From: Kitasatospora sp. NBC_01250
GTDB taxonomy: Bacteria > Actinomycetota > Actinomycetes > Streptomycetales > Streptomycetaceae
Assembly (NCBI RefSeq): GCF_036226465.1
Contig: NZ_CP108476.1
Coordinates: 62,001 to 126,000, forward strand
Reading direction: 5' to 3'
DNA: 64,000 bases
Shown here one piece after another: positions 50,682 to 58,558 of the stretch. A program made the translations under genes and the position numbers. The notes under the pieces were generated by a model. It was not told the DNA's origin and ran no database searches. It worked only from the letters and a program-made list of their open reading frames with translations. Position 1 is the stretch's first letter; each line of letters starts with the position of its first letter.

Positions 50682-51680
50682 CCGCCAGCTGTCGGCCGCG
50701 CCGAGCAGGACGAGCAGCGCACACATGCCGACGTTGACCATCCGGTACGACAGGATGACGGCCGCGAACTCGCGGAGCATCGCGCTGGGCCAGTAGTACG
50801 CCGCCGTGGGCGCGCCGAGGACCTGACCGCGCACGCCTGCTCTACGGGCGGTCAGTGCTGACCGCAGCACGTGGAAGTTGTTGGTGACGATCACGCACCG
50901 GTAACCCGGCCGGACCTGTTCCATCAGGGACCGGCTGAACTCCAGGTTCTCCTCCGTGCTGGTCGACCGGTCCTCCTGCACGATCTGCTTGAGCGGCACT
51001 CCTCGTGAGATCAGATAGTCGGCCATCGCCTGCGACTCCGGGCTCCGCTCGTCGGACCCTTTGCCACCGGAGACGACCATCGTCGGCGAGCTTGCGCGCG
51101 CGCTCTGCGACCGGTGGACGGCGAGTCCGCGGTCAAGTCGGCTGGCCAGCAACGGCGGTACCTCGGAGCCGTTGATCAGCCCCGAGCCCAGGACGACCAC
51201 GAAGTCGACCGAGCGACGGACGGTCAGCCGTCCGTAGAGGAGGGAGTAGCCCACGAAGCACAGCAGGAGGAACGAGAGGTAGCCGACCGGCAGCAGCACG
51301 ACTGCCGTGGCAATGTGCAGTGGACGGCTGTGGGCTCGTACGGCAACCAGAACCAGAGCGATGAGGGTGAAGACGCCCACGCCGGCCAACAACGAGAGCA
51401 GATTGGCCGGCTGGCCGCCCTCCTTGCGGATCATCGTGATGCCGTTGGCCACCAGGATCGTCGCGGTCACCACGCTGGCCACCGTGGCGACGACCGGAAG
51501 CGCGCCGCTTGCCATGCGCGTCAGGGCGGTCGGAAGCCGGTCGAGTTCGCCCAGCAGGCCGACGGTCAGGAGCGCGAACGCGAGGCCGAGGAGAACCCCG
51601 TTGCCGAAGCGGCGCCGGTCGCGACGGACACGGAGACCGAAGAGCGCGAGGAACAGTACAGCCAGGAGGTATGCGGTCAT
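50676..51680 (-). CDS. YdcF/ElyC-type (DUF218) membrane protein
   Basis: The 334-aa protein has a multi-pass N-terminal half (hydrophobic stretches at about 2-15, 27-43, 61-78, 94-113, 122-148), then a DUF218 domain: FVVVLGSGLINGSEVPPLLA, VVSGGKGSDERSPESQAMAD, YLISRGVPLKQIVQEDRSTS (T/S-rich), VIVTNNFHVLRSALTARRAG. DUF218 proteins (SanA/YdcF/ElyC) are linked to envelope integrity. ATG 51680 is the expected start. The NPGPP-repeat gene lies 83 bp upstream on the same strand and may be in operon. Confidence 0.85.
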   Translation of the reverse strand: MTAYLLAVLFLALFGLRVRRDRRRFGNGVLLGLAFALLTVGLLGELDRLPTALTRMASGALPVVATVASVVTATILVANGITMIRKEGGQPANLLSLLAGVGVFTLIALVLVAVRAHSRPLHIATAVVLLPVGYLSFLLLCFVGYSLLYGRLTVRRSVDFVVVLGSGLINGSEVPPLLASRLDRGLAVHRSQSARASSPTMVVSGGKGSDERSPESQAMADYLISRGVPLKQIVQEDRSTSTEENLEFSRSLMEQVRPGYRCVIVTNNFHVLRSALTARRAGVRGQVLGAPTAAYYWPSAMLREFAAVILSYRMVNVGMCALLVLLGAADSWRA

Positions 51681-51763
51681 TCAAGGGATCCTGTGAACGT
51701 TCTACCGGCCGACGGAGGACGGCGCCGACTCTGTGGGACCGGCCCTTTCCCGAGCAGCCGCAC

Positions 51764-51970
51764 TCAGGCCGGCCCCGGGTTGGCGTGCGGGGGACCGGCG
51801 TCCGGGCCTTGGGCCGAATCGTGCGAACGGCATTCGGGCGGCCCCGGGTTGCGGTTCCGCCGGTCGCCGCTGTCCGTCGGCTGCAGCTCGGGGGGACCAG
51901 GGTTGACGTGCGGTTCGTCGTCGGCAGTGCGCTCGGGCCCTGGTTCCGGGGGGCCGGGATTGATGGGCAT
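51764..51970 (-). CDS. NPGPP-repeat microprotein (68 aa)
   Basis: GGGAGAACAGC precedes ATG 51968-51970. The product reads MPINPGPPEPGPERTADDEP, HVNPGPPELQPTDSGDRRNR, NPGPPECRSHDSAQGPDAGP and PHANPGPA. The motif NPGPP(E) recurs three times, with a fourth, shortened NPGPA, about every 19 residues; the rest is polar and disordered. It has no signal peptide and one Cys. I do not recognise the family. It lies 83 bp upstream of the YdcF-like gene. Repeat-built short proteins like this may bind a partner or lie in the envelope; no function is claimed. Confidence 0.6.
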   Translation of the reverse strand: MPINPGPPEPGPERTADDEPHVNPGPPELQPTDSGDRRNRNPGPPECRSHDSAQGPDAGPPHANPGPA

Positions 51971-52441
51971 GCTGTTCTCCCGTCGGGTCGGCGACCATTG
52001 CGGCGCCCGGCACACGGACCGGGACGCCGGTTGTACAGGCACCTGAGGTTGTACAAGCACCTGACCGTTCTTGACGGCGCCAAACACTCGGAAGCCCGTT
52101 CGGCGCCTTCTCCCGCACTGCGCTGCTCCTCGTGCCGAGAGTGGGTCCGCTGCTGATCCGCGGGCCGCTCGCGTCGGCGCGGATGGCGCGGTTGGCGCGG
52201 TTGGTGCGGTTGGTGCGGTTGGTGCGGTTGAGGCGGTTGGCGCGGTTGGGGCGGCCGGACGAGGGTGACACGTCCGTCGTGGCGCGGCGTTCAATCCCCC
52301 GGTCGGCTGCGCCCGTCCCCGCCAGCCGACCGGCAACGCAACGGCTCACGACCCGTCAGGTGTGAGGCGCGGCATTCGGGGCAGCCAAGGACGCGTCGGC
52401 CGAGAACAGCTCGGTGGGCACCTATGAGAAGGGGAACAAGC
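51971..52441. other. Gene-free stretch holding a 9-bp minisatellite
   Basis: No gene is supported in this 470-bp stretch. It contains the tandem repeat at 52180-52251 and, at its right end, the GAAGGGG ribosome site of the PRC-barrel gene. Open frames here encode only repeat peptides (LVRLVRLVR, TAPTAPTAP). Confidence 0.5.
52180..52251. repeat. Tandem 9-bp minisatellite (CGGTTGGNG)
   Basis: Eight consecutive 9-mers run from 52180 to 52251: CGGATGGCG, CGGTTGGCG, CGGTTGGTG three times, CGGTTGAGG, CGGTTGGCG, CGGTTGGGG. The multiple-of-three unit keeps every frame open. It lies in non-coding sequence upstream of the PRC-barrel gene and can change length by slippage. Confidence 0.85.
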
Positions 52442-52810
52442 ATGAGCAGCATCGACATCTGGGAGTTCCGCTCGACCTCCGGCCAGGTCCCCGGCACCGA
52501 CCTGGTGGACTTCCACGTCGAGGCGACCGACGGGCCGATCGGCAAGGTCGACAAGCACTCCGACGAGGTCGGTTCCCAGTACCTCGTCGTCGACACCGGC
52601 CCGTGGATCTTCGGCAAGCACGTCCTGCTGCCCGCCGGAACCGTCGTGCGGGTCGACCAGGAGGACAAGAGGATCTACGTGGACCGGACGAAGGACGAGA
52701 TCAAGAACGGCCCGGAGTTCGACAAGGACAAGCACCAGGACGCCGACGCCGGGTCCCGGGAAGCGTACGGCAGCTACTACGGCCCGTTTTACGGCGGCCT
52801 CACGTTCTGA
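52442..52810 (+). CDS. PRC-barrel domain protein (122 aa)
   Basis: The 122-aa protein has a PRC-barrel-type beta domain: DIWEFRSTSGQVPGTDLVDF, VEATDGPIGKVDKHSDEVGS, YLVVDTGPWIFGKHVLLPAG, VVRVDQEDKRIYVDRTKDEI (about 5-85), then a Tyr/Gly tail REAYGSYYGPFYGGLTF. PRC-barrels mediate binding to partners or RNA; this short type is common and unassigned. GAAGGGG precedes ATG 52442. It opens the group of small envelope/stress-type genes. Confidence 0.82.
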   Translation: MSSIDIWEFRSTSGQVPGTDLVDFHVEATDGPIGKVDKHSDEVGSQYLVVDTGPWIFGKHVLLPAGTVVRVDQEDKRIYVDRTKDEIKNGPEFDKDKHQDADAGSREAYGSYYGPFYGGLTF

Positions 52811-52968
52811 GTCGCAGCACGCGCGGATGGGCAGGGGCCAGGACCGGCCCGGTGACGCGCGGCAACTCTGATGCCGCCACCAAAAACACCCCGTGCGCTG
52901 GTCCGTTGCCGCCCGATGGCTCTACCGCTGGGATGTGAGTTGCTTTGTGGGACCGACGACCAAAGCCC

Positions 52969-53997
52969 ATGGCGCACGCCGTCGGCGGGCTCAGCGGGAA
53001 GGCGGCGGAGCGGGGGGTGGTCGCGGGGATCGACGGTCCGGGCGAAGACGCCTCCGCGTCTGCTTCCCGCGAGGCCCCCGCCTGGCCCGCCGTCTACTGG
53101 GCGGCATTGCGACGTACACCGGTAGCTGTGTGGGAGGAGAACCTCACCGACTGGGCAGCCGCGCTGACGTACTACACCGTGTTGGCCCTTTTTCCGGTGC
53201 TTCTCGTCGTCCTGTCGGTATTCGGTCTGTCCCAGCCGGCGTCCACTGCCGGCGTGATCGGGCACATCGCGGGGGCCGCGCCGGTCCAGTCGCGGGAGCT
53301 GCTGAGCAGCGCTCTGCAGGAGATGACCCAGCAACGGTCGGCCGCCTGGCTGCTGACCTTCTTCGGCACGGTCGGGGCCCTGTGGTCGGGATCCAGCTAC
53401 CTCGGGGTCTTCCGTCGAGCTCTGTACGCCATAGAGGGATTGGACAGTGACCGACCCGTTCGACGAACGGCTCCACGGATCGTCCTCACGGCGTTGGTGC
53501 TGGTGCTGTTGCTGGTGGTCAGCGCGCTGGCCCTGGTGTTCACCGGGACTCTGGCCCGCCGGGTGGGCCGGCTGTTCGAGTGGGGGAACGCTCCGATTGC
53601 TGTCTGGGATGCCCTGCGGTGGCCGGTTCTCCTGATCATCGCCGTCACGCTGGTACTGGTCCTGTACCGCTCGGGCCCGGCAGTCTCGAGGCCGGTACGG
53701 CGCATGGCGCCGGGCGGCGCGTTGGCGGTGGGCCTGTGGCTGGCATCGTCGGCCGGATTCGCTCTGTACGCATCTCAGACGGGAACGTACCGCCGCCTGT
53801 ACGGCTCGCTTGCGGGCCTGGTGGTGTTCCTCGTCTGGCTGTGGATCTGCAACCTGGTGCTCCTGATCGGAGCCAAGTTCAACGCCGAGCTGATCCGGCC
53901 GACCGCGGGGAGCGGCCCGATCCTGGGGCCCGGTACGCGGGACTGCGAATGCCGCTCGGCAAACGCTGCCGGAGACAACCCCGCCCCGCCTGGTTGA
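52969..53997 (+). CDS. YihY/BrkB-family membrane protein
   Basis: The 342-aa protein has about six hydrophobic segments after a polar N-terminus (about 45 residues). Landmarks: NLTDWAAALTYYTVLALFPVL (about 58-78), LLTFFGTVGALWSGSSYLGV, IVLTALVLVLLLVVSALALVF, MAPGGALAVGLWLASSAGFAL and GLVVFLVWLWICNLVLLIGAKFNAEL. This is the YihY/BrkB permease-like family of unknown transport role. ATG 52969 is preferred to TTG 52945; ribosome signals are weak. Confidence 0.88.
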   Translation: MAHAVGGLSGKAAERGVVAGIDGPGEDASASASREAPAWPAVYWAALRRTPVAVWEENLTDWAAALTYYTVLALFPVLLVVLSVFGLSQPASTAGVIGHIAGAAPVQSRELLSSALQEMTQQRSAAWLLTFFGTVGALWSGSSYLGVFRRALYAIEGLDSDRPVRRTAPRIVLTALVLVLLLVVSALALVFTGTLARRVGRLFEWGNAPIAVWDALRWPVLLIIAVTLVLVLYRSGPAVSRPVRRMAPGGALAVGLWLASSAGFALYASQTGTYRRLYGSLAGLVVFLVWLWICNLVLLIGAKFNAELIRPTAGSGPILGPGTRDCECRSANAAGDNPAPPG

Positions 53998-54435
53998 CCT
54001 GTGGCGGAGGGGAGTTGACCGCCGATAGGCCAGGCTTACTCGCCGTAGACATTCTGATCGCCCGGCGTTGTGGCAGTGCCAGCCAGACCCGTCAGGCCTT
54101 GCGCGGCCGCGATGCCCTGGCTGCCGGCCGTGGCGGCGGGGAGTGGCGGCGGGGAGTGGCGGAGGTCAGCGGGCGGTGCCGATGGTCCGGTCTGCGTACT
54201 TCGTGCCATCGCAGCAACTGCGTGCGCTGCGCACGCTTCGCATTGACCCTATCACCATATGCGTGCGCAGCGCACGCTAATCCGGGGCGGAAGAGCACGT
54301 GGACGACCTCACCGACCTGCCCGCCATCTGATCCCCCAGGCAACCTGCGTCCCTGGCGGCGGTTGGCCGCGCCATTTTCGGACAGACGCCAGGCAGCCGC
54401 GTCCTCACGGCGGTCGCATGTACCGGGAGATCGTT
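53998..54435. other. Gene-free stretch with twin perfect palindromes
   Basis: No gene is supported in this 437-bp stretch between the YihY-like and DUF4235 genes. It holds two palindromes listed separately, and a GGGAGATCGTT ribosome site at its right end. Confidence 0.5.
54220..54277. repeat. Two perfect 17-bp palindromes, mutual reverse complements
   Basis: GCGTGCGCTGCGCACGC (54220-54236) and GCGTGCGCAGCGCACGC (54261-54277) are each palindromic around the central base, and each is the exact complement of the other. The 24-base spacer is AT-rich (TTGACC...CATAT). Centre spacing is 41 bp, close to four helical turns. This is what a two-dimer operator, or a hairpin that can pair two ways, would look like. 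It precedes the DUF4235 gene by about 160 bp. Confidence 0.7.
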
Positions 54436-54696
54436 ATGGTGAAGATCTTTTACAAGCCGCTCGGATTGCTGTTCGGCGCCCTCGGTGGGGTCATCGCGGG
54501 TGCGGTCTTCAAGCGCCTGTGGGCTCTGCTCGGACATGAGGCGGAAGCACCCCAAGCCACTGACCAGGACCGCACCTGGAAGGAAGTCCTGACCGCCGCC
54601 GCCCTGCAGGGGGCGGTGTTCGCGCTGGTCAGGGCCGCGATCGACCGCAGTGGCGCGGTCGGAACCCATCGCCTGACCGGCACATGGCCCGACTGA
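54436..54696 (+). CDS. DUF4235 membrane protein (86 aa)
   Basis: The 86-aa protein begins MVKIFYKPLGLLFGALGGVI, AGAVFKRLWALLG, then a charged loop HEAEAPQATDQDRTWKEVLT and a second hydrophobic part AAALQGAVFALVRAAIDRSG. This matches DUF4235, a two-pass membrane family common in actinobacteria. GGGAGATCGTT precedes ATG 54436 (an earlier in-frame ATG at 54418 lacks one). Function unknown; it belongs to a stretch of small envelope-type genes. Confidence 0.85.
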   Translation: MVKIFYKPLGLLFGALGGVIAGAVFKRLWALLGHEAEAPQATDQDRTWKEVLTAAALQGAVFALVRAAIDRSGAVGTHRLTGTWPD

Positions 54697-54745
54697 CGCC
54701 CCGGCCCCGGCAGGTATCCACCGGCGACGCAGGAAGGCAAGTCCG

Positions 54746-54928
54746 TTGACGGAGTTCGACCGTGAGCAAGCCCACCGGAAGTCCAAGGACCTCTCGCATC
54801 TCAAGGACGAGGTCGACGAGAAGAACGAGGAACACATCGAGCACGCCCGGCACGACCAGGCTGGAGCCGACCGTCCTGCCCCTGAGCAGGATGCTGCCGG
54901 GCGGCCGCAGCAACCCCCGGCCGACTGA
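54746..54928 (+). CDS. Small hydrophilic protein (60 aa)
   Basis: TTG 54746 follows AGGAAGG eight bases away. The product is acidic-basic and helical: MTEFDREQAHRKSKDLSHLK, DEVDEKNEEHIEHARHDQAG, then a Pro/Gln tail. Highly charged helical microproteins of this kind are frequent in Streptomyces stress-type clusters. No membrane span or motif is present. The family is not recognised by name. Confidence 0.6.
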   Translation: MTEFDREQAHRKSKDLSHLKDEVDEKNEEHIEHARHDQAGADRPAPEQDAAGRPQQPPAD

Positions 54929-55115
54929 TCAACCGAAGTCGAGCCGCCCGATGGCAAGAGCGGCGGGGCGGAGCGGGGCGTTCGCGCGTCATGCCGCGAG
55001 CGCGAGTGCCTGCAAGCGGTCCGCGCGCAGTCAGGTCCGGCAGCGAAGGGAGTGAATCCTTCTCCGCACCGGCGGAGAAGTGCATCGGCGGGGGGAGCCA
55101 ACAACGGAGTTCATC

Positions 55116-55271
55116 ATGATCGCTCTCGGAGTCATCCTCCTCGTCATCGGATTCGTCACCGGTATTTCCATCCTGTGGACCATCGGCATCGTCCTGGCCC
55201 TCATCGGCCTACTTCTGTGGGTCATGGGCGCAGTGGGCCACGAGGTCGGTGGTCGCCGCCACTACTGGTGA
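55116..55271 (+). CDS. Small two-pass membrane protein, DUF6131-like (51 aa)
   Basis: The 51-aa protein is MIALGVILLVIGFVTGISIL, WTIGIVLALIGLLLWVMGAV, GHEVGGRRHYW: two membrane helices and a basic tail. This matches the DUF6131-type family from memory (MIALGIILLIIGFVTGISILWTIG...). GGAG lies six bases before ATG 55116. Function unknown; likely small membrane-tension or stress protein by context, an inference only. Confidence 0.8.
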   Translation: MIALGVILLVIGFVTGISILWTIGIVLALIGLLLWVMGAVGHEVGGRRHYW

Positions 55272-55455
55272 ACACCGGTCGGCTGCACACCTCGAGACAG
55301 CATCGCCGCCGGGCCCGGGACGGCTGGGGCACACCCGCCTTGGTCGCTCCGGGCCCGGCGACGGGCGGTCGGCGTCGACGCCCGCGCCGCCAGCCCAAGC
55401 CCGGCGACGGCTGGCGCGTCCAGGCGTCACCGGCCTGCGTCGCCGCGGCCCGGGT

Positions 55456-55746
55456 TCAGTCGGGCGGCTCCGGCGGGCGGGGGCTGCCCGGCTGCGGTAG
55501 GGCCGCCGGCTCCGGGCCGGGCTCGGGCGGGCGGTACGGCTCGGGCGGTGGTACGGGTGAGCCGGGTGGCGCCGGCGGGTCCGGTGGCACCGGCGGCTCC
55601 ACCGGCGCGGGCGGGCCCGGGGGCCTCACGGGTTCCGGCGGTAGCGGCGGTTGCGGGGGCTGGGGCGGCGGGACCGGGCTGGTATCAGGGTCGGGCGGCA
55701 CGGGAACGGTGCCCATGATGGTGGGGATCCTATCGGCCGAGGGCAT
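55456..55746 (-). CDS. Proline-rich small protein (96 aa)
   Basis: After MPSADRIPTIMGTVPVPPDP the product is almost only Pro with Glu, Ala and Gly spacers (PPQPPQPPLPPEPVRPPGPP). Its start at 55746 overlaps the last bases of the ChaB/Rho-N-type gene, in operon order. It would be extended and disordered. Codon use is highly biased, and the frame may instead be a chance consequence of C-rich sequence, so I am cautious. Confidence 0.4.
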   Translation of the reverse strand: MPSADRIPTIMGTVPVPPDPDTSPVPPPQPPQPPLPPEPVRPPGPPAPVEPPVPPDPPAPPGSPVPPPEPYRPPEPGPEPAALPQPGSPRPPEPPD

Positions 55747-56053
55747 CTTCGAGTTCCTTCTTGTTCATCTTCGAGCGGCCGTGGATGTTGCGCTGCTTGG
55801 CCTCGTTGTACAGCTGGTCCTTCGTGGGGCCCTGGGCGCCGCTGTGCGAGCGCTGGCCGCCACGCCGGGAGGACGAGATGTCCTGCAGCGAGCTGCGGCT
55901 GGCGGTCTTCGATTCACCGTGCCGGGCGCGTTCCTTGTTCACCGTGCGGGCGGCGATCTCCTTCGCGCGCTTCTCGCTCGCACCGCGGTCCAGTGCGCTG
56001 TCCTTGATGTGCTCGTACTGCCGCTCCCGCTTGGGGCTCGATCCGCTGGGCAC
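55730..56053 (-). CDS. Rho-N/ChaB-type 'plasmid stabilization' protein (107 aa)
   Basis: The 107-aa protein reads RERQYEHIKDSALDRGASEK, AKEIAARTVNKERARHGESK, then a Gly/Arg-Ser linker and GPTKDQLYNEAKQRNIHGRSKMNKKELEDALGR, a short Rho-N/SAP-like DNA- or RNA-binding helical motif. Homologues are usually named plasmid stabilization protein in actinobacteria, but the name carries no proven function. AGGAGGGCGTGAC precedes GTG 56053. One base separates it from the stop of the SDR gene upstream, so it is translationally coupled. Confidence 0.82.
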   Translation of the reverse strand: MPSGSSPKRERQYEHIKDSALDRGASEKRAKEIAARTVNKERARHGESKTASRSSLQDISSSRRGGQRSHSGAQGPTKDQLYNEAKQRNIHGRSKMNKKELEDALGR

Positions 56054-56054
56054 G

Positions 56055-57131
56055 TCACGCCCTCCTTTCCGACGACAGCAGGGCTCCTCTGCCCCGCATC
56101 CGTGTAAGAAACCCGGTCGCGGCGGCGGGCAAACCCGCTCCCACCCGTCCGGCGGCCCGCCGCAGCCCGGCGGCGACGGCGGCGGGCGCGTGCGCCGCCT
56201 GCTGCTGCAGGCTTCGCGCGTGGGCCCGGTCGTCGAAGCGGCCGTGCGCCCCGAAGTCCTTTCCGGCGTCCACCGGTTCGAACAGGTTGTCCGGCTCGCC
56301 GACGCGGCGCCGGTGGCCGTCCTGCTGGGAGTCGAACCCCGTCCTGGCCAGGTAGCGGTCCAGCAGCCCGGGCACGATCGCGTTCGCCACCAGGGTCGCC
56401 ACCGTGCTGGCGCCGACCCAGTACTCGCGCCGGCGAGGACGACCGGCCGCGTGCAGCACGGCGCGGGCGGCGACCTCGGGCTGGTAGATCGGCGGTACCG
56501 GCTGCGCCCGCTCGGGCAGGCGGGAGCGGACCCGGTCGAACTGCGGGGGGTTGACCGCCGGCATCTGCACCATCGTGGTGCGCACCCCGGTGCCGGAGGC
56601 CAGGAGTTCACAGCGCAGCGCCTCGTTGAAGCCCTGGATCGCGTGCTTGGCGCCGCTGTACGCGCTCTGCAGCGGGATGCCGCGGTAGGCGATCGCCGAA
56701 CCGACCTGCACGATCACACCCGCGTCGCGCGGCAGCATCCGCTTCAGGGCGGCGCGGGTGCCGTACACGTAGCCGAGGTAGGCGGCCTCGGTGACGCGCC
56801 GGAACTCCTCGGGGGCGATCTCGGTGAAGGGCGCGAAGACGGAGGCGAACGCGTCGTTGACCCACACGTCGATCGGCCCGAGCTGCGCCTCGGCCTGCTC
56901 GGCGGCGGCCTCCACCGCTTGGGCGTCGGCGACGTCCGTCTCGATGGCGATCACCTTGGCGGCGCCTGCCCGCTCGGCCTCGTGCACCGCCCGCTCCAGG
57001 CCGGCCCGGCCCCGGGCGATCAGTGCGAGCCGGTCCCCGCGGGCGGCGAACGCGACCGCGCAGGCGCGGCCGATGCCGCCGCTGGCCCCGGTGATCACGA
57101 CGGTGCGTGGTGTGGTTTCCCGATCGTCCAT
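56055..57131 (-). CDS. Short-chain dehydrogenase/reductase with long C-terminal extension
   Basis: The 358-aa protein has an SDR core at 1-250: VVITGASGGIGRACAVAFAA, VNDAFASVFAPFTEIAPEEF, VIVQVGSAIAYRGIPLQSAY (Ser and Tyr), SGAKHAIQGFNEALRCELLA (Lys) and PPIYQPEVAARAVLHAAG. The C-terminal 100 residues, including REYWVGASTVATLVANAIVPG and a His/Gln-rich end, are an extension seen in some actinobacterial members. ATG 57131 was chosen as the family-like start. It is coupled to the next gene (one-base gap) and divergent from the HAD gene. Confidence 0.88.
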   Translation of the reverse strand: MDDRETTPRTVVITGASGGIGRACAVAFAARGDRLALIARGRAGLERAVHEAERAGAAKVIAIETDVADAQAVEAAAEQAEAQLGPIDVWVNDAFASVFAPFTEIAPEEFRRVTEAAYLGYVYGTRAALKRMLPRDAGVIVQVGSAIAYRGIPLQSAYSGAKHAIQGFNEALRCELLASGTGVRTTMVQMPAVNPPQFDRVRSRLPERAQPVPPIYQPEVAARAVLHAAGRPRRREYWVGASTVATLVANAIVPGLLDRYLARTGFDSQQDGHRRRVGEPDNLFEPVDAGKDFGAHGRFDDRAHARSLQQQAAHAPAAVAAGLRRAAGRVGAGLPAAATGFLTRMRGRGALLSSERRA

Positions 57132-57250
57132 GCCGTCCGCCTGTCCGCGATCCGGTGCGGCAAACGGGTGGCCGTGCGGGGCGCCGGGGCGAGTCGTAGC
57201 GTCGAACCGATGGGGATCCCCGGTCCCGGGCGTGAGTGAGGGAGGTTGTG

Positions 57251-57937
57251 ATGCCGGCCGCAGCGCTGTTCGATGTCGACGGCACACTGCTCGACACCAA
57301 CTACTGGCACACGATCGCGTGGACGGAGGCGCTCACCCAGTTCGGCCACACCCCGGCGATGGCCCGCATCCACGGCGCGATCGGCATGGGCAGCGACCAG
57401 CTCCTGGACCACCTGCTCGGCGAGGGCCGCGACCACGACCTCGACGAGGCGATCAGCACGGCGCACCAGGCGCTGTTCGCCCGGTTCTGGCCCCGCCTGC
57501 GCGCTTTCGACGGTGCCGGCGACCTCCTGCGGCAGTTGAAGCGGCGCGGCTGGACGATCACCCTCGCCTCCTCGGCTTCCGGACGCGACCTTGCCGCAAT
57601 GCGCCGCGCCCTGGGTGCCGACGACGCGATCGATCACGCCACCGGCTCCGACGACGTGGACGCCAGCAAACCGGCCCCCGACATCGTCCGGGCCGCCCTG
57701 GCCAAGTCGGGTGCCGGGCCGGGTGAGGCGCTGTTCATCGGCGACACCCCGTGGGACGTGCAGGCCGCCGCCCGGGCCCACGTGCCGTGCGTGGCGGTAC
57801 TGACGGGCGGCTTCGGCGAACCGGCCCTACGTGAAGCCGGCGCCCTCGAAGTCCACGCCGATGTCGGCGAGCTCCTCGCCCGCCTCGATGGCAGCGCTCT
57901 CGCGGCCCCGGCCCGCCATGAGGCCGGAGCCGGCTGA
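57251..57937 (+). CDS. HAD-family hydrolase (phosphoglucomutase/phosphatase-like)
   Basis: The 228-aa protein has HAD motif I LFDVDGTLLDTN (Asp nucleophile), motif II TLASSASGRD, motif III Lys in ASKPAPDIV and motif IV GDTPWDVQAAARA. Its N-terminal cap (ITH residues about 20-80) is C1 helical. Phosphoglycolate phosphatase or beta-phosphoglucomutase types are closest by look. GAGGGAGGTTGTG precedes ATG 57251. It is divergent from the SDR gene and shares the 119-bp promoter region with it. Confidence 0.9.
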   Translation: MPAAALFDVDGTLLDTNYWHTIAWTEALTQFGHTPAMARIHGAIGMGSDQLLDHLLGEGRDHDLDEAISTAHQALFARFWPRLRAFDGAGDLLRQLKRRGWTITLASSASGRDLAAMRRALGADDAIDHATGSDDVDASKPAPDIVRAALAKSGAGPGEALFIGDTPWDVQAAARAHVPCVAVLTGGFGEPALREAGALEVHADVGELLARLDGSALAAPARHEAGAG

Positions 57938-58012
57938 CCGCCAGAAGCGCCCGCGTCACGGCCCGGCGCTGCGGTCGACTGGTCCCAGTCCTGTCTTCCG
58001 CCCCTTGGTCGC

Positions 58013-58339
58013 TCATCGTGTTCGCCGGTCGAGAGGAAGGCCGCTCAGCGGGGAGCGGCCCACCAGCGTCCCGTTCGGCTTGAGGCGCGCGATCCGTTCA
58101 CCCGCCAGGCCCAGCCAGGTGCGGTAGTGGCGGACGGGCACGGCGAGGCTGTTCATGATCCGAACCAGATCGTCGCGGTCCTGCTCCACCTCGCGGGCCA
58201 GGCGGCGAAGCTCGGCCGCGCACCGGCTGTCCGGGTGGGTGCCGGCCATGCGGCGGGCGAGTACGGCGCCACCGAACGCACCGGTCAGGTGGTCGTTCAG
58301 GTAGACGCTGAGGGGTTCCGCCAGAAGTTGGGGAGGCAT
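58013..58339 (-). CDS. Helical protein of unknown function, shortened C-terminus
   Basis: The 108-aa protein is an all-helix bundle: LSVYLNDHLTGAFGGAVLAR, RMAGTHPDSRCAAELRRLAR, VEQDRDDLVRIMNSLAVPVR, GLAGERIARLKPNGTLVGRS. It resembles a Streptomyces family (usually about 160-170 aa) with LNDHLAGATAGVELARR and KxNGRLLGYSPLSR. Here it ends at LSGLPLDRRTR, so the C-terminal third is lost, probably by frameshift. GGAGGACAGGCG before ATG 58339 is a good ribosome site. Confidence 0.65.
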   Translation of the reverse strand: MPPQLLAEPLSVYLNDHLTGAFGGAVLARRMAGTHPDSRCAAELRRLAREVEQDRDDLVRIMNSLAVPVRHYRTWLGLAGERIARLKPNGTLVGRSPLSGLPLDRRTR

Positions 58340-58558
58340 CGCCTGTCCTCCGAGGGAATGGCCCACAGCACCGCGGGGCCGGGGCGGGCAGCGGTTGCCG
58401 GGGGTGCACGGCGTGGAGGTCCTCCTCCATGGTGCCTGCGCCGCTGGCGGGTGCCGTCCGGCACGGTCGCCTGATCACGGTTGCCTGACATGGGCGGGGC
58501 GCGCGGGGCCCGGCCGGGCGGGGAGGCGGCCGATGGCTCGCGGACGTACTTTGCTGAC

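Noticed and set aside
51764..52336. 190-codon minus-strand frame including TAPTAPTAP repeats
   Set aside because: The N-terminal part is the minisatellite in translation; only the part from ATG 51970 with its own ribosome site is kept.
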